Source: Methylomarinum vadi
GTDB lineage: Bacteria > Pseudomonadota > Gammaproteobacteria > Methylococcales > Methylomonadaceae
NCBI RefSeq assembly: GCF_000733935.1
Contig: NZ_JPON01000001.1
Span: 2,030,501-2,094,500 of the forward strand
Direction of reading: 5' to 3'
DNA: 64,000 nt
Under the pieces are notes generated by a model that made no database searches, was not told the origin of the DNA, and worked only from the letters and a program-made list of their open reading frames with translations. Below, piece after piece: positions 7,523-18,589 of the stretch. The position numbers and the translations under genes are program-made. How positions within the stretch are numbered: the first letter of the stretch is position 1; the number at the start of each line of letters is the position of its first letter.

Positions 7523-9427
7523 TCACAACAAATTGATGTTTTCGGGCAACTTTATGTCAACCCTTTTACCTTGCCATCGCACCTTACCTATCGTATCCCA
7601 AGTGCCGGACAAATTATCGTTGCGCAAATTCTTGCGCCAAGTAAAAGGAGCGTCGATTTTTTTCAACTTCACTAAAAAAGTCGTCGCATCCAAATTCAAG
7701 CCCGACTTGATACCCCAAAACGCCGTCACTTTCATGATGAATTTACGCAAGCGCAAATCATCGATATTCGGCGTCACGGCAATGTTGGCCCACATCGAAT
7801 GCACCCTACCCCAGTTTGGCGCCAAAAGCCTACCCTGTTCATTGACGAACGGCAGCCAACGCTCCTCGCCATTGTTATCGAGATAGGTCAATGCGATCAA
7901 ATGATTGTAACCTTCGAAATGATCATGCAGATAAAGCGCATGCGGGGTGATACCCAAGAAGGTCTGCGACAACATAATCAGCGAATTACTGGCATTGACC
8001 AGCGCATGACTCAAGGCATTTTGCTTGGCACCCCAATCGAGTCGATAAACGATGCCGTAGTGAAGACTGCTATTTAATTGCAGCACAAACAACAACAGCA
8101 AAAACTTGCTGAGCCGATGACAGCTACGTCTGACGGTTTTTGCATCCTTGGCGGTAAAATAGCGATCATACAATGTAGCCTTAATGGCTTCGCTCTCATA
8201 AAGACAACTCTCGTCGCATCCAACACGCGCCCGGGAATCGGCGATTTTTCGATAATAGCCTCGGGCAATTTGATAAATTCCCGGCCACTGCATGAACCAC
8301 CCCAGCAAAAACGTATAACGCATTTTTCTGAGAATCTGGGCATAGGTATCGACCCCGGAATATAAATGCCCCTGCCCGTCCAACGCATAGAGATCGGTCA
8401 TCAACTCCGCCTCACTCACGGATTTCAGTGCCGGAAACTGCTGCGCATAAGTCTGCGCACCTTTAAAATCGATGCACTTGAACACATCGAAATGATTGAG
8501 AACCAACACAGTCCGATTGCACAGCGGGCACCGCTCATCATAAAACACCGTTAACGCGGGACTTTCGGCCTGCAACCAGGATCCGACAATGCGATACCAG
8601 GAAAACGGCGCCACCAGGGTATAAAAAATCAACATCCCCAAACCGAAGGGGTAAATATTGAAGGTCAACGTTATTCCCAGATGCAAGCCGGCGCCGATGA
8701 CAAAATAAAGCGGTCGCAACCGACGCACATGAAACAAGAAGATGAAGGTAAATTGAAAAACAATGATCGTATAACCGATGGTTTTCTGCAGAATTTCATT
8801 GTTCAACAACCACGACATATCCAGCGCGGACACATAGTAAGGCATCGAGGAAGGAAGCCAGGCCCCAAGACCATTGCGCCAATGTTCCGCAAACATTTTG
8901 TGTATGGCCGAGTCGAAATAGAGAAATCCCAAACAGATTGCGACCGGCACATAATAAGCCAGCTTCGATACCGTTTCTTGCGGATATTTCGAATAATGCA
9001 CAAAGGGGCGGGCTAATTTTTTTCTCAACGCGTCGATCGCGAACGCCTTATCGGTCGGCATGAAGATCAGAAAAAAATTAGTTCCGATCATGAACAGATC
9101 GAAGCCACCGTCAAAATCACGCTGCATCGGCGTAAAATTAACGAACACGAGCCAGAAAATGTAATTGGCGATAATGGATTGCTGACAGCGGTACCCCACC
9201 GTGACGCAACAAGCGACCACCGCCCAAAAGCAGATAAAAAGATAGATCATCGGAAATTCGACATCCAGATACGGAATCGGATCAAAGATCAGATGATTGA
9301 AATAAAGCAGAAACAGGGTTTCCTGCAACGTGACCAAGCCGAACAACAAACGAAACAAACCGACGCCCGTCGCAGGCGCCTGTTGCTGGTAAAGACTGCA
9401 GATACGGCTGTAGAGAAATTTGTACAT
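7523..9427 (-). CDS. HTTM-domain membrane protein fused to a DCC1-like thiol-oxidoreductase domain
   Basis: 634 residues. Residues about 1-285 form the multi-helix HTTM domain, related to the membrane part of vitamin-K gamma-carboxylase (FRLLFGL at the start, conserved acidic and His positions). Residues about 290-405 match the DCC1/DUF393 domain with DERCPLC (CxxC at 300-303). Residues 440-634 start with a further hydrophobic helix and end in a soluble region of unknown role. HTTM+DCC fusions are known across bacteria, mostly as annotations; function is not established. Single-gene unit between two terminators. Its start has no strong Shine-Dalgarno signal that I can see. Confidence 0.8.
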   Translation of the reverse strand: MYKFLYSRICSLYQQQAPATGVGLFRLLFGLVTLQETLFLLYFNHLIFDPIPYLDVEFPMIYLFICFWAVVACCVTVGYRCQQSIIANYIFWLVFVNFTPMQRDFDGGFDLFMIGTNFFLIFMPTDKAFAIDALRKKLARPFVHYSKYPQETVSKLAYYVPVAICLGFLYFDSAIHKMFAEHWRNGLGAWLPSSMPYYVSALDMSWLLNNEILQKTIGYTIIVFQFTFIFLFHVRRLRPLYFVIGAGLHLGITLTFNIYPFGLGMLIFYTLVAPFSWYRIVGSWLQAESPALTVFYDERCPLCNRTVLVLNHFDVFKCIDFKGAQTYAQQFPALKSVSEAELMTDLYALDGQGHLYSGVDTYAQILRKMRYTFLLGWFMQWPGIYQIARGYYRKIADSRARVGCDESCLYESEAIKATLYDRYFTAKDAKTVRRSCHRLSKFLLLLFVLQLNSSLHYGIVYRLDWGAKQNALSHALVNASNSLIMLSQTFLGITPHALYLHDHFEGYNHLIALTYLDNNGEERWLPFVNEQGRLLAPNWGRVHSMWANIAVTPNIDDLRLRKFIMKVTAFWGIKSGLNLDATTFLVKLKKIDAPFTWRKNLRNDNLSGTWDTIGKVRWQGKRVDIKLPENINLL

Positions 9428-9500
9428 TGTTTTAACAGACAGACAAAAATGTACAAATTATAAGGGATTTATCCGAACAAGAGCTATGCCATAGACATGA

Positions 9501-9535
9501 AAAAGGCCGTTACTGATGCCAGTAACGGCCTTTTA
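9501..9535. terminator. Strong bidirectional terminator
   Basis: Perfect 15-base inverted repeat (9501-9515 and 9520-9534) with a four-base loop, G+C-rich core GGCCGTTACTG, flanked by A run and T run. It closes the 42-residue gene on the minus strand and insulates the HTTM gene from it. Confidence 0.85.
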
Positions 9536-9562
9536 GAATACTTTCAAAGCTAGTCTTTTAGC

Positions 9563-9691
9563 TTATTCTTCGTCTTTAGGCTCAGAGAAAACCCATTTAA
9601 CGAAAAAATATCCTGCAGCGATAATTACAACCGCTCCAATCATACCTGCTGGCTCTTTTAACATTTCTGTTAAGTCTAAGATCGCTCCCAT
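9563..9691 (-). CDS. 42-residue single-helix membrane protein
   Basis: Small gene on the minus strand, MGAILDLTEM at the N-terminus, one clear transmembrane helix (about residues 17-35, AGMIGAVVIIAAGYFFVKWV) and a charged tail SEPKDEE. An AGGAC lies about five bases before the ATG, a plausible sigma-70 promoter sits 65-92 bases upstream and a strong terminator follows, so it has every mark of a real monocistronic gene. Family not recognised. Such single-helix peptides often sit in respiratory or transport complexes, but nothing here identifies the partner. Confidence 0.7.
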   Translation of the reverse strand: MGAILDLTEMLKEPAGMIGAVVIIAAGYFFVKWVFSEPKDEE

Positions 9692-9755
9692 GAGTGTCCT
9701 ACCTTTAATAGTTGTTGTAAATAAATGTGCCAAAACAATGGCATCCGAGGGCCCT

Positions 9756-9783
9756 ATGTTACTTTAGAACCATATAAAGTCAA
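9756..9783 (-). promoter_or_regulatory. Sigma-70-like promoter of the 42-residue gene
   Basis: On the minus strand: -35 TTGACT (9778-9783), 16-base spacer, -10 TAACAT (9756-9761), giving a start near 9749 and a leader of about 58 bases before the ATG at 9691. Confidence 0.45.
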
Positions 9784-10189
9784 GTAATTCGTCAGTTAAA
9801 TCCCCCCCAAGGACTCGGATAACTGATCATCATAACGACTAAAACCAATGCCGCCCCGTCCAGCGGAAATCACTAATCTGTTAATTTTACGAGATTTTAT
9901 CTAAATTCCCGCACCATTACTCCCGGCAATGCCATTCTGCTATCGATTCCGCTTTACTATTGGCTCGGCTACATCAAGAAATTACCGTCATCAAACCGCA
10001 TTTCAGTAGATCAATGAAATCGAGAGGTTTGACCATACCCAAACATTCCGATTTATAATGGCTCATCATTTTACTTCGGAATTTGGACTGGCAAGAACAT
10101 TTCCTAAATTGCCTTATGCTCCGAATATGAGTAGTATGAGCATTTATTTGCTTGTATAACTATATAATAAACAACAAAGAGGAAGAAAA
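9784..10189. other. Intergenic stretch with no recognised gene
   Basis: About 400 bases without a convincing coding region on either strand. A TATAAT (10163-10168) and a good ribosome site (AGAGGA, about 10178) precede the next gene, but no clear -35 box is visible. I see no tRNA, repeat or riboswitch here. Confidence 0.5.
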
Positions 10190-10609
10190 ATGATCGGTGG
10201 TATTATAATGGTTCTGACAGCAATCTGGGTCTACCAGGCTGTTTTACAAATTAAAAAACCCCATGGTTTGTTTTGGGTTGCCGGATGCGTTGCTCTGTTC
10301 TTTGCCGTTCAATGGCTATTCGTTCAACTAAACATTGTAATCATCGACACCTACCAAGGTGAGGATATCGGTGCCGAGTACGACCGTTCCCTGACCAGTG
10401 TCGGTGACCGCAACTTGAATGAAAAAGGTTCCGGCGGCATGTTTTTGAACATCATTTACGAATTGCTGCCTCCATTGGCCGGTTTCCTGGCCGTCGCCTT
10501 CGTCCGCATGAAATTCATCCTAAACGAAGCACTGAGCGTCGCCAACCTGTTCGGCGGCATCAAGGAAATGTTCACCAGTATCAAAAACAGCTTCAAAACA
10601 TCAGAATAA
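10190..10609 (+). CDS. Unknown 139-residue membrane protein
   Basis: Three hydrophobic segments: residues about 3-20, 27-50 and 88-106. Between helices 2 and 3 is a polar region of about 35 residues (DTYQGEDIGAEYDRS), and the tail after helix 3 is amphipathic (NLFGGIKEMFTSIKNSF). Strong AGAGGA ribosome site before the ATG and a terminator after the stop make it a confident gene. I do not recognise the family. It stands alone, convergent with the DUF2970 gene. Confidence 0.75.
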   Translation: MIGGIIMVLTAIWVYQAVLQIKKPHGLFWVAGCVALFFAVQWLFVQLNIVIIDTYQGEDIGAEYDRSLTSVGDRNLNEKGSGGMFLNIIYELLPPLAGFLAVAFVRMKFILNEALSVANLFGGIKEMFTSIKNSFKTSE

Positions 10610-10630
10610 AACGCAGGCACGCCTGTCAAC

Positions 10631-10662
10631 AAAAAAGCCCGGTACAACCCGGGCTTTTTTGT
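10631..10662. terminator. Bidirectional terminator
   Basis: GCCCGG / CCGGGC hairpin (10637-10642, 10649-10654) flanked by six A and six T; serves the 139-residue gene and the convergent DUF2970 gene. Confidence 0.85.
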
Positions 10663-10685
10663 TAAAATCGGACGGTTATTTCCCT

Positions 10686-10874
10686 TCATGAAGTAACATG
10701 AGAGACGATGAACACGAGCGTCATGATGAATAATATCGTCGCGACAAATCCCACGACAATGTAGCTAGCCAAAGAACCGTGCTGAAAATCGATTTCCCGG
10801 TTTTTATTACTCTGCACACCGACACCGGCGGCGATGACGCTCTTGATGACATGTAGGATGCCTGGTTTTGACAT
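10686..10874 (-). CDS. DUF2970 family small membrane protein
   Basis: 62 residues, with the DUF2970 pattern: an N-terminal HVIKSVIAAGVGVQSNKNRE.DF segment and one C-terminal transmembrane helix (about 38-58). GGAGAG lies upstream of the ATG. The family is common in gamma- and betaproteobacteria and has no known function. Single gene, divergent from metH. Confidence 0.85.
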   Translation of the reverse strand: MSKPGILHVIKSVIAAGVGVQSNKNREIDFQHGSLASYIVVGFVATILFIMTLVFIVSHVTS

Positions 10875-10988
10875 AACACTCTCCCAAATAAATATTAGAA
10901 TTTTATAATATACCTTGATTAACGCTTAGGCAATACCTCTAACACAACTCCTTGAATCAAAACAGCTTCCCGGATTTATCAAAGCAAC

Positions 10989-13900
10989 ATGAATAATCAC
11001 GAATTACTGAAACAGCAATTAGCGCAGCGTATTTTGTTCCTGGATGGTGCAATGGGTACGATGATACAAAGTTATAAGCTGGAAGAAAACGATTATCGGG
11101 GAGAACGCTTTGCCGATTGGAATTGCGATCTAAAAGGCAACAACGACCTGCTGTCGCTGACCCAACCGGACATCATCAAGGCGATACACCGGGCCTATCT
11201 GGATGCCGGCGCGGACATCATCGAAACCAATACCTTCAACGCCACAACCATTGCGATGGCCGACTACCGGATGGAATCGTTGGCCTATGAAATCAATCTG
11301 GAATCGGCGCGACTGGCCAAACAAGTTGCCCAGGAAGTCAGCACCCAAACTCCCGACAAGCCACGCTTCGTCGCCGGTGTCGTGGGACCGACCAACCGCA
11401 CCGCCTCGATGTCGCCGGACGTTAACGACCCCGGCTTCCGCAACATCACCTTCGACGACCTGGCCGAGGCCTACAGCGAGGCGGTCAAAGGGCTCGTCGA
11501 CGGCGGCGCCGACATCATCCTGATCGAAACGATATTCGATACGCTGAACGCCAAGGCGGCGATATTCGCCATCGAGCAACATTTCGAACAAATCGGTTAC
11601 AAGTTGCCGATAATGATCTCCGGCACGATCACCGACGCTTCCGGCCGAACCCTGTCGGGACAAACCGCTGCGGCCTTCTGGACCTCGCTCAGCCATGCCG
11701 AACCGATTTCGATCGGTTTCAACTGCGCCTTGGGGGCCAAGGAACTGCGCCAATACATCGAAGAATTGAGCCATATCGCCGACACCCATGTCTCGGCCCA
11801 CCCCAACGCCGGACTCCCCAACGAATTTGGCGAATACGACGAAACGCCGGAAGCCATGGCGCAAGAACTGGCCGACTGGGCGGCCAGCGGTTATCTGAAT
11901 ATCATCGGCGGTTGCTGCGGCACCTCGCCGGCGCATATCCGGGCGATCGTCGAGGCGGTGCAACAACATGCGCCGCGCAAGGTGCCGGAACTGGAAAAAC
12001 GTTGCCATCTGGCCGGCCTGGAACCGATGTCGATCGGCCCGGACACATTGTTCGTCAATGTCGGCGAACGTACCAACGTCACCGGCTCGGCGAAATTCAA
12101 ACGCCTCATCGTCGAAGAAGACTACGAAACGGCGCTGGATGTCGCCAAGCAACAGGTCGAAAACGGCGCCCAGATCATCGATATCAACATGGATGAGGGC
12201 ATGCTCGACTCCCAGCAGGCGATGGTGCGCTTCCTAAACCTGATCGCCGCCGAACCGGACATCGCCAAGGTACCGGTGATGTTGGATTCCTCGAAATGGG
12301 AAATCCTCGAAGCCGGATTGAAATGTATCCAGGGCAAGGGTGTCGTCAACTCTATTTCCTTGAAGGAAGGCGAAGCGGCCTTCATCGAACACGCCAAGCT
12401 GGTGCGCAGATACGGTGCGGCCGTCATCGTCATGGCCTTCGACGAACAAGGCCAGGCCGATACCTTCGAGCGCAAGGTCGAGATCTGTCAGCGCGCCTAT
12501 AAAATTTTGACCGAACAAGTCGGATTCCCGGCCCAAGACATCATCTTCGACCCCAACATCTTCGCCATCGCCACAGGGATCGAGGAACACGACAACTACG
12601 GCCTCGACTTCATCGAGGCGACCCAAGAGATCAAGCGCACGCTGCCGCATGCGCTGGTTTCCGGCGGAGTCTCCAATGTGTCGTTCTCGTTCCGCGGCAA
12701 CAACCCGGTGCGCGAGGCCATTCATGCGGTGTTCCTCTATCATGCCATCAACGCCGGCATGGACATGGGTATCGTCAACGCCGGCCAGCTGGCGATTTAC
12801 GAAGACATCCCCGAAGAGTTGCGTAACGCGGTCGAGGACGTAGTGCTGAACCGACATCCCGGCGCCACCGAAAAGCTATTGGAAATCGCCGAAAAATACC
12901 GCGGCGACGGCAGCAGTGTCGCCAAACAGGAAGATCTCGAATGGCGTAGCTGGCCGGTCAACAAACGCCTGGAACACGCCCTGGTCAAGGGGATCACCGA
13001 TCATATCGACGAAGATACCGAACAAGCCAGGCAAGAAGCGGAAAAGCCGCTGCAGGTCATCGAAGGGCCGCTGATGGACGGCATGAACGTGGTCGGCGAT
13101 CTGTTCGGCGCCGGCAAAATGTTCCTGCCGCAAGTGGTCAAGTCGGCGCGCGTCATGAAAAAGGCGGTCGCCTATCTGATGCCGTTCATGGACGCGGAAA
13201 AATCCGAGGAACGCCAGGCCAACGGCAAGGTACTGATGGCGACAGTCAAGGGCGATGTTCACGATATCGGCAAGAATATCGTCGGCGTGGTGCTGCAATG
13301 CAACAACTACGAGGTCATCGACCTCGGCGTGATGGTGCCTGCGGAAAAGATTCTGCAAACGGCCCGCGAGCAACGGGTCGACGTGATCGGACTGAGCGGC
13401 CTGATCACGCCGTCATTGGATGAAATGGTGCATATGGCCAAGGAAATGGAACGCCAGGGCTTCGACATCCCGCTGTTGATCGGCGGCGCGACCACCTCGC
13501 GCGCCCATACCGCGGTCAAGATCGAGCCGAATTATCACGGCCCGACCGTTTATGTCGCCGATGCCTCGCGCAGCGTCGGCGTGGTGAGCTCCCTGCTCAG
13601 CACCGACATGAAAGAGACCTATAGCGCGAAAATCCGCGATGAATACGCACAGGTCCGCGAACACCATAAGGGACGCAAGGCCAAAACCCAACAATTGACA
13701 TTGGAACAAGCCCGGGCCAATAAATTCGATTACGACGGTTTCCAACCGGTCAAGCCGTCATTTCTGGGCACCAAGGTGATCAATCGCTTCCCGCTGGAAA
13801 CCCTGGTGTGGTACATCGACTGGACGCCGTTCTTCCATACCTGGGAACTGTCCGGCCGCTATCCGGCAATCTTCGAGGACAAGGTCATCGGCGAGGAAGC

Positions 13901-14660
13901 GAGAAAGCTGTTCGATGACGCCCAGGTGATGCTGCATAAAATCATTGCCGAGCAATGGCTGGAAGCGCGAGCCGTGATCGGCTTTTTCCCGGCCAACAGC
14001 CGCGACGAGGACATCATCCTCTATACCGACGAGACCCGCAGCGAACAACGGGAAGTCCTGCATCATCTGCGTCAACAGAACGCCAAGGCGCCCGGACGCC
14101 CCAATTACTGCCTGTCGGATTTCATCGCCCCGGTCGACAGCGGCAAGCCTGATTATATCGGCGGTTTCGCCGTCACCACCGGCATCGGCATCGAGAAAAA
14201 GCTGGAAGAATTCGAACGCGATCACGACGATTACAGCGCGATCATGTTAAAGGCGCTGGCCGACCGCTTGGCCGAAGCCTTCGCCGAATACCTGCACGAA
14301 GTGGTCAGAAAAGAGTACTGGGGCTACGCCCAGGAAGAACAGCATGACAACGAGGCCCTGATCGCCGAAGCCTACCAGGGCATTCGCCCGGCGCCCGGCT
14401 ATCCGGCCTGCCCCGACCATACCGAAAAAGGGAAATTGTTCGCCTTGCTGAACGTGACTCCAAGCACCAGCATCGAACTGACGGAAAGCTACGCGATGAC
14501 GCCGGCGGCGGCGGTCAGCGGCTGGTACTTCTCCCATCCGGAATCGCAATATTTCAACATCGGCAAGATCGACCAGGATCAATTGAAAAACTATGCGCGG
14601 CGTAAGGGCATGAGCGATGAAGCGGCGGAACGCTGGCTGGCGGCGCATTTGCACCAATAA
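10989..14660 (+). CDS. metH: Cobalamin-dependent methionine synthase
   Basis: 1223 residues, full length. It transfers the methyl group of 5-methyltetrahydrofolate to homocysteine via cob(I)alamin. Domains in order: homocysteine-binding barrel (1-330, zinc cysteines in GFNCALG and GGCCGTSP), pterin-binding barrel (about 350-620, [11 protein letters not shown]), B12 cap and Rossmann B12 domain (about 650-880, with DVHDIGKNI supplying the lower axial His), and the SAM-dependent reactivation domain (about 900-1223, [12 protein letters not shown]). The 114-base leader is too short for a cobalamin riboswitch and shows no B12 box. Followed at 17 bases by yqhA. Confidence 0.98.
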   Translation: MNNHELLKQQLAQRILFLDGAMGTMIQSYKLEENDYRGERFADWNCDLKGNNDLLSLTQPDIIKAIHRAYLDAGADIIETNTFNATTIAMADYRMESLAYEINLESARLAKQVAQEVSTQTPDKPRFVAGVVGPTNRTASMSPDVNDPGFRNITFDDLAEAYSEAVKGLVDGGADIILIETIFDTLNAKAAIFAIEQHFEQIGYKLPIMISGTITDASGRTLSGQTAAAFWTSLSHAEPISIGFNCALGAKELRQYIEELSHIADTHVSAHPNAGLPNEFGEYDETPEAMAQELADWAASGYLNIIGGCCGTSPAHIRAIVEAVQQHAPRKVPELEKRCHLAGLEPMSIGPDTLFVNVGERTNVTGSAKFKRLIVEEDYETALDVAKQQVENGAQIIDINMDEGMLDSQQAMVRFLNLIAAEPDIAKVPVMLDSSKWEILEAGLKCIQGKGVVNSISLKEGEAAFIEHAKLVRRYGAAVIVMAFDEQGQADTFERKVEICQRAYKILTEQVGFPAQDIIFDPNIFAIATGIEEHDNYGLDFIEATQEIKRTLPHALVSGGVSNVSFSFRGNNPVREAIHAVFLYHAINAGMDMGIVNAGQLAIYEDIPEELRNAVEDVVLNRHPGATEKLLEIAEKYRGDGSSVAKQEDLEWRSWPVNKRLEHALVKGITDHIDEDTEQARQEAEKPLQVIEGPLMDGMNVVGDLFGAGKMFLPQVVKSARVMKKAVAYLMPFMDAEKSEERQANGKVLMATVKGDVHDIGKNIVGVVLQCNNYEVIDLGVMVPAEKILQTAREQRVDVIGLSGLITPSLDEMVHMAKEMERQGFDIPLLIGGATTSRAHTAVKIEPNYHGPTVYVADASRSVGVVSSLLSTDMKETYSAKIRDEYAQVREHHKGRKAKTQQLTLEQARANKFDYDGFQPVKPSFLGTKVINRFPLETLVWYIDWTPFFHTWELSGRYPAIFEDKVIGEEARKLFDDAQVMLHKIIAEQWLEARAVIGFFPANSRDEDIILYTDETRSEQREVLHHLRQQNAKAPGRPNYCLSDFIAPVDSGKPDYIGGFAVTTGIGIEKKLEEFERDHDDYSAIMLKALADRLAEAFAEYLHEVVRKEYWGYAQEEQHDNEALIAEAYQGIRPAPGYPACPDHTEKGKLFALLNVTPSTSIELTESYAMTPAAAVSGWYFSHPESQYFNIGKIDQDQLKNYARRKGMSDEAAERWLAAHLHQ

Positions 14661-14677
14661 CCACCGAGGAAGAGCAG

Positions 14678-15187
14678 ATGGCAGCAAAAGAGGTGATTGA
14701 ACGCTCGATGGAACGTGCCATGTATGCCAGCCGTTGGATTCTGGCGCCGATTTACCTGGGCCTGAGCGTCGTACTGCTCGCCTTATCGATCAAGTTTTTC
14801 CAGGAACTCTACCATTTCTTGCCGCATTTTCTGGAAATCGATGAATCCGAGATGATCCTCAAACTATTGACCCTGATCGACCTGACCCTGGTCGGCAGCT
14901 TGACGGTCATCGTCATGTTCAGCGGTTACGAGAATTTCGTCTCGCAAATGGACATCGGGCCCAATGCGGAAAAATTAGGGTGGTTGGGCACCCACGATTA
15001 CAGCTCGTTGAAGATGAAGGTGGCCTCATCGATCGTCGCCATCTCCTCGATCCATTTGCTGAAAATCTTCATGAATGTGCAAAACACCGACAACAGCAAA
15101 TTGCTGTGGTATGTGGTCATTCATCTGACACTGGTGACCTCGGCATTGATGCTCGGCTTTCTGGACAAATTGACCAAGCATAAATGA
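14678..15187 (+). CDS. yqhA: UPF0114 (YqhA) family membrane protein
   Basis: 169 residues with four hydrophobic helices (about 20-40, 65-85, 110-130, 140-160). The segments [11 protein letters not shown] and FVSQMDIG are family hallmarks. Function of YqhA is unknown. GAGGAAG precedes the ATG. It follows metH by 17 bases and overlaps the next gene by ATGA, so it is likely part of the metH transcript, though no functional link is apparent. Confidence 0.88.
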   Translation: MAAKEVIERSMERAMYASRWILAPIYLGLSVVLLALSIKFFQELYHFLPHFLEIDESEMILKLLTLIDLTLVGSLTVIVMFSGYENFVSQMDIGPNAEKLGWLGTHDYSSLKMKVASSIVAISSIHLLKIFMNVQNTDNSKLLWYVVIHLTLVTSALMLGFLDKLTKHK

Positions 15188-15423
15188 GCGGCTATTACCT
15201 TTTCTCGACTGCCGGTTGCCACTTGTGCGAACAAGCGGAACGGTTGCTCGAACAATCGGCCATCGCTGACGCCTATCAGAAAAAAGATATCGCCGATACC
15301 CCGGAATGGCTGGAGCGCTACGGCATACGCATTCCCGTGCTTTACCACTTAAGCAGCGGGCAGGAATTGAGCTGGCCGTTCGACGAATCCACTTTACAAA
15401 GGTTTATCGCCGAACACCCATGA
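15184..15423 (+). CDS. Glutaredoxin-like protein (DUF836)
   Basis: 79-residue thioredoxin-fold protein with redox motif CHLCEQA near the N-terminus, cis-proline segment RIPVLY and the WPFD segment near the end, as in the DUF836 glutaredoxin-like family. Overlaps yqhA by four bases (ATGA). Substrate unknown; a general thiol-redox role is inferred. Confidence 0.87.
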   Translation: MSGYYLFSTAGCHLCEQAERLLEQSAIADAYQKKDIADTPEWLERYGIRIPVLYHLSSGQELSWPFDESTLQRFIAEHP

Positions 15424-15478
15424 CGCGGCGGAAAACGAAATAACGGATAACAGTTTGAACCAATCTGAGAGCTTTAAT

Positions 15479-17002
15479 ATGAGCATAATCCGTCAGGACG
15501 ATTTCATCGACAGCATTGCCGACGCGCTGCAATACATTTCCTATTATCATCCGCGGGACTTCATTCAGGCCATGCACGCCGCCTACGAAAAGGAACAAAG
15601 TCCGGCGGCCAAGGACGCAATCGCCCAAATCCTGATCAATTCCCGCCTCTGCGCCGAAGGGAAACGCCCGGTCTGCCAGGACACTGGCATCGTCACGGTC
15701 TTCCTGAAAATCGGTATGGACGTGCGCTGGGACGCGAAGCTGAGCGTGGTCGACATGATCAACGAAGGCGTACGCCGGGCCTATACCCATCCGGACAATG
15801 TGCTACGCGCCTCGATCCTGGCCGACCCGGCCGGCAAACGCGTCAACACCGGCGACAACACCCCCGCCGTCGTGCACATGGAAGTCGTGCCGGGCAACAC
15901 CGTGGAGGTCGAAGTGGCGGCCAAGGGCGGCGGCTCCGAGGCTAAATCCAAATTCGCCATGCTCAACCCGTCCGACAGCATCGTCGACTGGGTGTTAAAA
16001 ACCGTGCCGACGATGGGAGCCGGCTGGTGTCCGCCCGGCATCCTCGGCATCGGCATCGGAGGGACGGCGGAAAAAGCGATGCTGCTGGCCAAACAGGCCT
16101 GCATGGAATCGATCGATATCCAGGAACTGCACGCCCGCGGCCCTGACAATGCCCTGGAGGAATTGCGCCTTGAGCTGTTCGACAAGGTCAACGCCCTCGG
16201 CATCGGCGCGCAGGGGCTCGGCGGCTTGACCACGGTGCTCGACGTCAAGATCAAGGATTATCCGACCCACGCCGCCAACAAACCGGTGGCGATGATCCCT
16301 AACTGCGCCGCGACCCGCCACGCCCATTTCGTCCTCGACGGTTCCGGCCCGGCGCAATTGCAGCCACCGAAACTGGAAGATTGGCCGATCATCAGCCGGG
16401 ATGCAGGGGAAACCGCGCGCCGCGTCAACCTGGACAGTCTGACCAAGGAGGACATCCTAGACTGGAAACCGGGCGAAACGCTGCTATTAAGCGGCACGCT
16501 GCTGACCGGCCGGGATGCAGCGCACAAACGCTTGGTCGACCTGTTCGAGCGCAGCGAGACTCCGCCGGCGAACATCGATTTCACCAATAAATTCATCTAT
16601 TACGTCGGCCCGGTCGATCCGGTGCGCGACGAAGTGGTCGGTCCGGCCGGACCGACCACGGCCACACGGATGGACAAGTTCACCGAGGCGATGCTGGAAC
16701 ATACCGGGCTGCTGGGCATGATCGGCAAGGCCGAACGCGGACCGCAGGCGATCGAGGCGATCAGGAAACACCAGGCGGTCTCGTTGATCGCCGTCGGCGG
16801 CGCCGCCTACCTGGTGTCCAAGGCCATCCGCCATGCCCGCGTCATCGCCTTCGAAGACCTTGGCATGGAAGCGATCCACGAGTTCGTCGTCGAGGACATG
16901 CCGGTCACGGTCGCGGTCGACAGCCGCGGCGATTCGATACACGTCAGCGCGCCTAGGTTGTGGCAAGCGAAGATCGGCAAGATTCCTGTAGTTACCGAAT
17001 AA
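15479..17002 (+). CDS. Class I fumarate hydratase (Fe-S)
   Basis: 507 residues, fused alpha and beta parts of a class I fumarase, which hydrates fumarate to malate in the TCA cycle using an oxygen-sensitive [4Fe-4S] cluster. Likely cluster cysteines are in PVCQDTG, AGWCPPG region and NCAATRH. The C-terminal beta domain holds KFIYYVGPVDP and GPTTATRMD. ATG at 15479 follows GAGAGC and is preferred to the TTG at 15455. No class II enzyme is nearby. Confidence 0.93.
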   Translation: MSIIRQDDFIDSIADALQYISYYHPRDFIQAMHAAYEKEQSPAAKDAIAQILINSRLCAEGKRPVCQDTGIVTVFLKIGMDVRWDAKLSVVDMINEGVRRAYTHPDNVLRASILADPAGKRVNTGDNTPAVVHMEVVPGNTVEVEVAAKGGGSEAKSKFAMLNPSDSIVDWVLKTVPTMGAGWCPPGILGIGIGGTAEKAMLLAKQACMESIDIQELHARGPDNALEELRLELFDKVNALGIGAQGLGGLTTVLDVKIKDYPTHAANKPVAMIPNCAATRHAHFVLDGSGPAQLQPPKLEDWPIISRDAGETARRVNLDSLTKEDILDWKPGETLLLSGTLLTGRDAAHKRLVDLFERSETPPANIDFTNKFIYYVGPVDPVRDEVVGPAGPTTATRMDKFTEAMLEHTGLLGMIGKAERGPQAIEAIRKHQAVSLIAVGGAAYLVSKAIRHARVIAFEDLGMEAIHEFVVEDMPVTVAVDSRGDSIHVSAPRLWQAKIGKIPVVTE

Positions 17003-17058
17003 ATCTAATCGACCGCGCCTACGGCGATCGCTTTTCGTAATACACAAATAACCGTAGA

Positions 17059-17098
17059 TTGGGCTGAGCGATAGCGAAGCCCAACATTTCCGAAATGT
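17059..17098. repeat. REP-like double palindrome
   Basis: Two adjacent hairpins: TTGGGCT ... AGCCCAA (17059-17065, 17078-17084) with a GCGATAGC-type core, then ACATTT ... AAATGT (17084-17098). Similar short palindromes are widespread in intergenic DNA of many proteobacteria. It lies between fumarase and phosphomannomutase and may act as a weak terminator. Confidence 0.55.
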
Positions 17099-17221
17099 CT
17101 AAATGTGTCGGACTTCATCCCAAACCGACGCATCTTGAGACATCCAAAAAATAGTATAAAGAGGAAACCGTTGGAACGAGAAAAATCAACTCTTTATTAA
17201 CAACCAAATGCCCTTAACATC

Positions 17222-18586
17222 ATGGAAAAACTGACCTGTTTCAAAGCCTACGACATCCGCGGCCAATTGGGCGCGGAGCTGAACGAAGACATCGCCTATC
17301 GCATCGGCCGCGCTACCGGAGAACATCTTAAAGCCCAAACCATCGTCGTCGGCGGCGACGTGCGCCTGACTTCGGAGCCATTGAAGCAGGCATTGGCCGA
17401 AGGCTTGATGGACGCCGGCGTCGACGTCATCGACATCGGTATGACCGGTACCGAGGAAATCTACTACGCCGCCCAGGCACTGGACGTGGACGGAGGCATC
17501 GAAGTGACCGCCAGTCACAATCCGATGGATTACAACGGCATGAAACTGGTGCGCGAGAACGCCAAGCCGATCAGCGGCGACAGCGGCCTGCACGAAATCC
17601 GGCGTCTGGCCGAAACCAATGCCTTCGGCCCTGTTGGCCGTCGCGGCCAACTGACACGTCTCGACCACCTGGACGCCTATGTCGACCACCTGATGGGCTA
17701 CATCGATGTCGCCAAGCTGAAACCGATGAAGCTGGTCGTCAATGCCGGCAACGGTGCCGCCGGCCATGTGATCGATGCGCTGGAAGCTCGGCTCAAACAG
17801 ACCGGAGCGCCGATCCAATTCATCAAGGTCCATCACCAGCCGGACGGCACTTTCCCCAACGGCATCCCCAATCCGTTATTGCCGGAATGCCGCCAGGACA
17901 CCGCCGACGCCGTCATCGAACACCGAGCCGACATGGGCATCGCCTGGGACGGCGATTTCGACCGTTGCTTTCTGTTCGACGAACAGGGACGGTTTATCGA
18001 GGGTTATTACATCGTCGGTCTGCTAGCGGAAGCCTTCCTGCACAAGGTGCCCGGCAGCAAGATCATCCACGATCCGCGCCTGAGCTGGAACACGATCGAC
18101 GTGGTCGAGGCCGCCGGCGGCATTCCGGTGATGTCGAAAACCGGTCACGCCTTCATCAAGGAGCGCATGCGTAAGGAAGATGCGATTTACGGCGGAGAGA
18201 TGAGCGCGCACCATTACTTCCGCGATTTCGCCTACTGCGACAGCGGCATGATCCCTTGGCTGTTGGTCACCGAGTTGTTATGCGTCAAGGGGCAGAGACT
18301 GTCGGAAACGGTCGCCGAACGCATCGCCGCCTACCCGTCGTCCGGCGAGATCAATTCCAAGCTGACTGACCCTGCGGCGGCCATCGACCGCGTCAGGAAA
18401 CATTTCGAGACGGATGCACAGGTTGTCGACGAGACCGACGGCATCAGCCTGGAATTTTCCGACTGGCGCTTCAATCTGCGCTCGTCCAACACCGAGCCGG
18501 TCGTCCGCTTGAATGTCGAATCGAGGGGCGACAATACGTTGATGGAACAGAAAACAGAGGAAATTCTGGCGTTGTTACGACAATGA
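17222..18586 (+). CDS. manB: Phosphomannomutase / phosphoglucomutase
   Basis: 454-residue alpha-D-phosphohexomutase of the CpsG/ManB type, interconverting mannose-6-P and mannose-1-P for GDP-mannose and exopolysaccharide or LPS sugars. Phosphoserine loop [11 protein letters not shown], metal loop DGDFDRCF, sugar-binding loop [10 protein letters not shown] and phosphate-binding loop [12 protein letters not shown] are all present. Length matches E. coli CpsG. Its stop lies four bases before an inverted-repeat element. Confidence 0.93.
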   Translation: MEKLTCFKAYDIRGQLGAELNEDIAYRIGRATGEHLKAQTIVVGGDVRLTSEPLKQALAEGLMDAGVDVIDIGMTGTEEIYYAAQALDVDGGIEVTASHNPMDYNGMKLVRENAKPISGDSGLHEIRRLAETNAFGPVGRRGQLTRLDHLDAYVDHLMGYIDVAKLKPMKLVVNAGNGAAGHVIDALEARLKQTGAPIQFIKVHHQPDGTFPNGIPNPLLPECRQDTADAVIEHRADMGIAWDGDFDRCFLFDEQGRFIEGYYIVGLLAEAFLHKVPGSKIIHDPRLSWNTIDVVEAAGGIPVMSKTGHAFIKERMRKEDAIYGGEMSAHHYFRDFAYCDSGMIPWLLVTELLCVKGQRLSETVAERIAAYPSSGEINSKLTDPAAAIDRVRKHFETDAQVVDETDGISLEFSDWRFNLRSSNTEPVVRLNVESRGDNTLMEQKTEEILALLRQ

Positions 18587-18589
18587 TCG

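Noticed and set aside
10875-10988. Cobalamin riboswitch before metH
   Set aside because: Leader is only 114 bases and lacks the B12-box-type conserved sequence.
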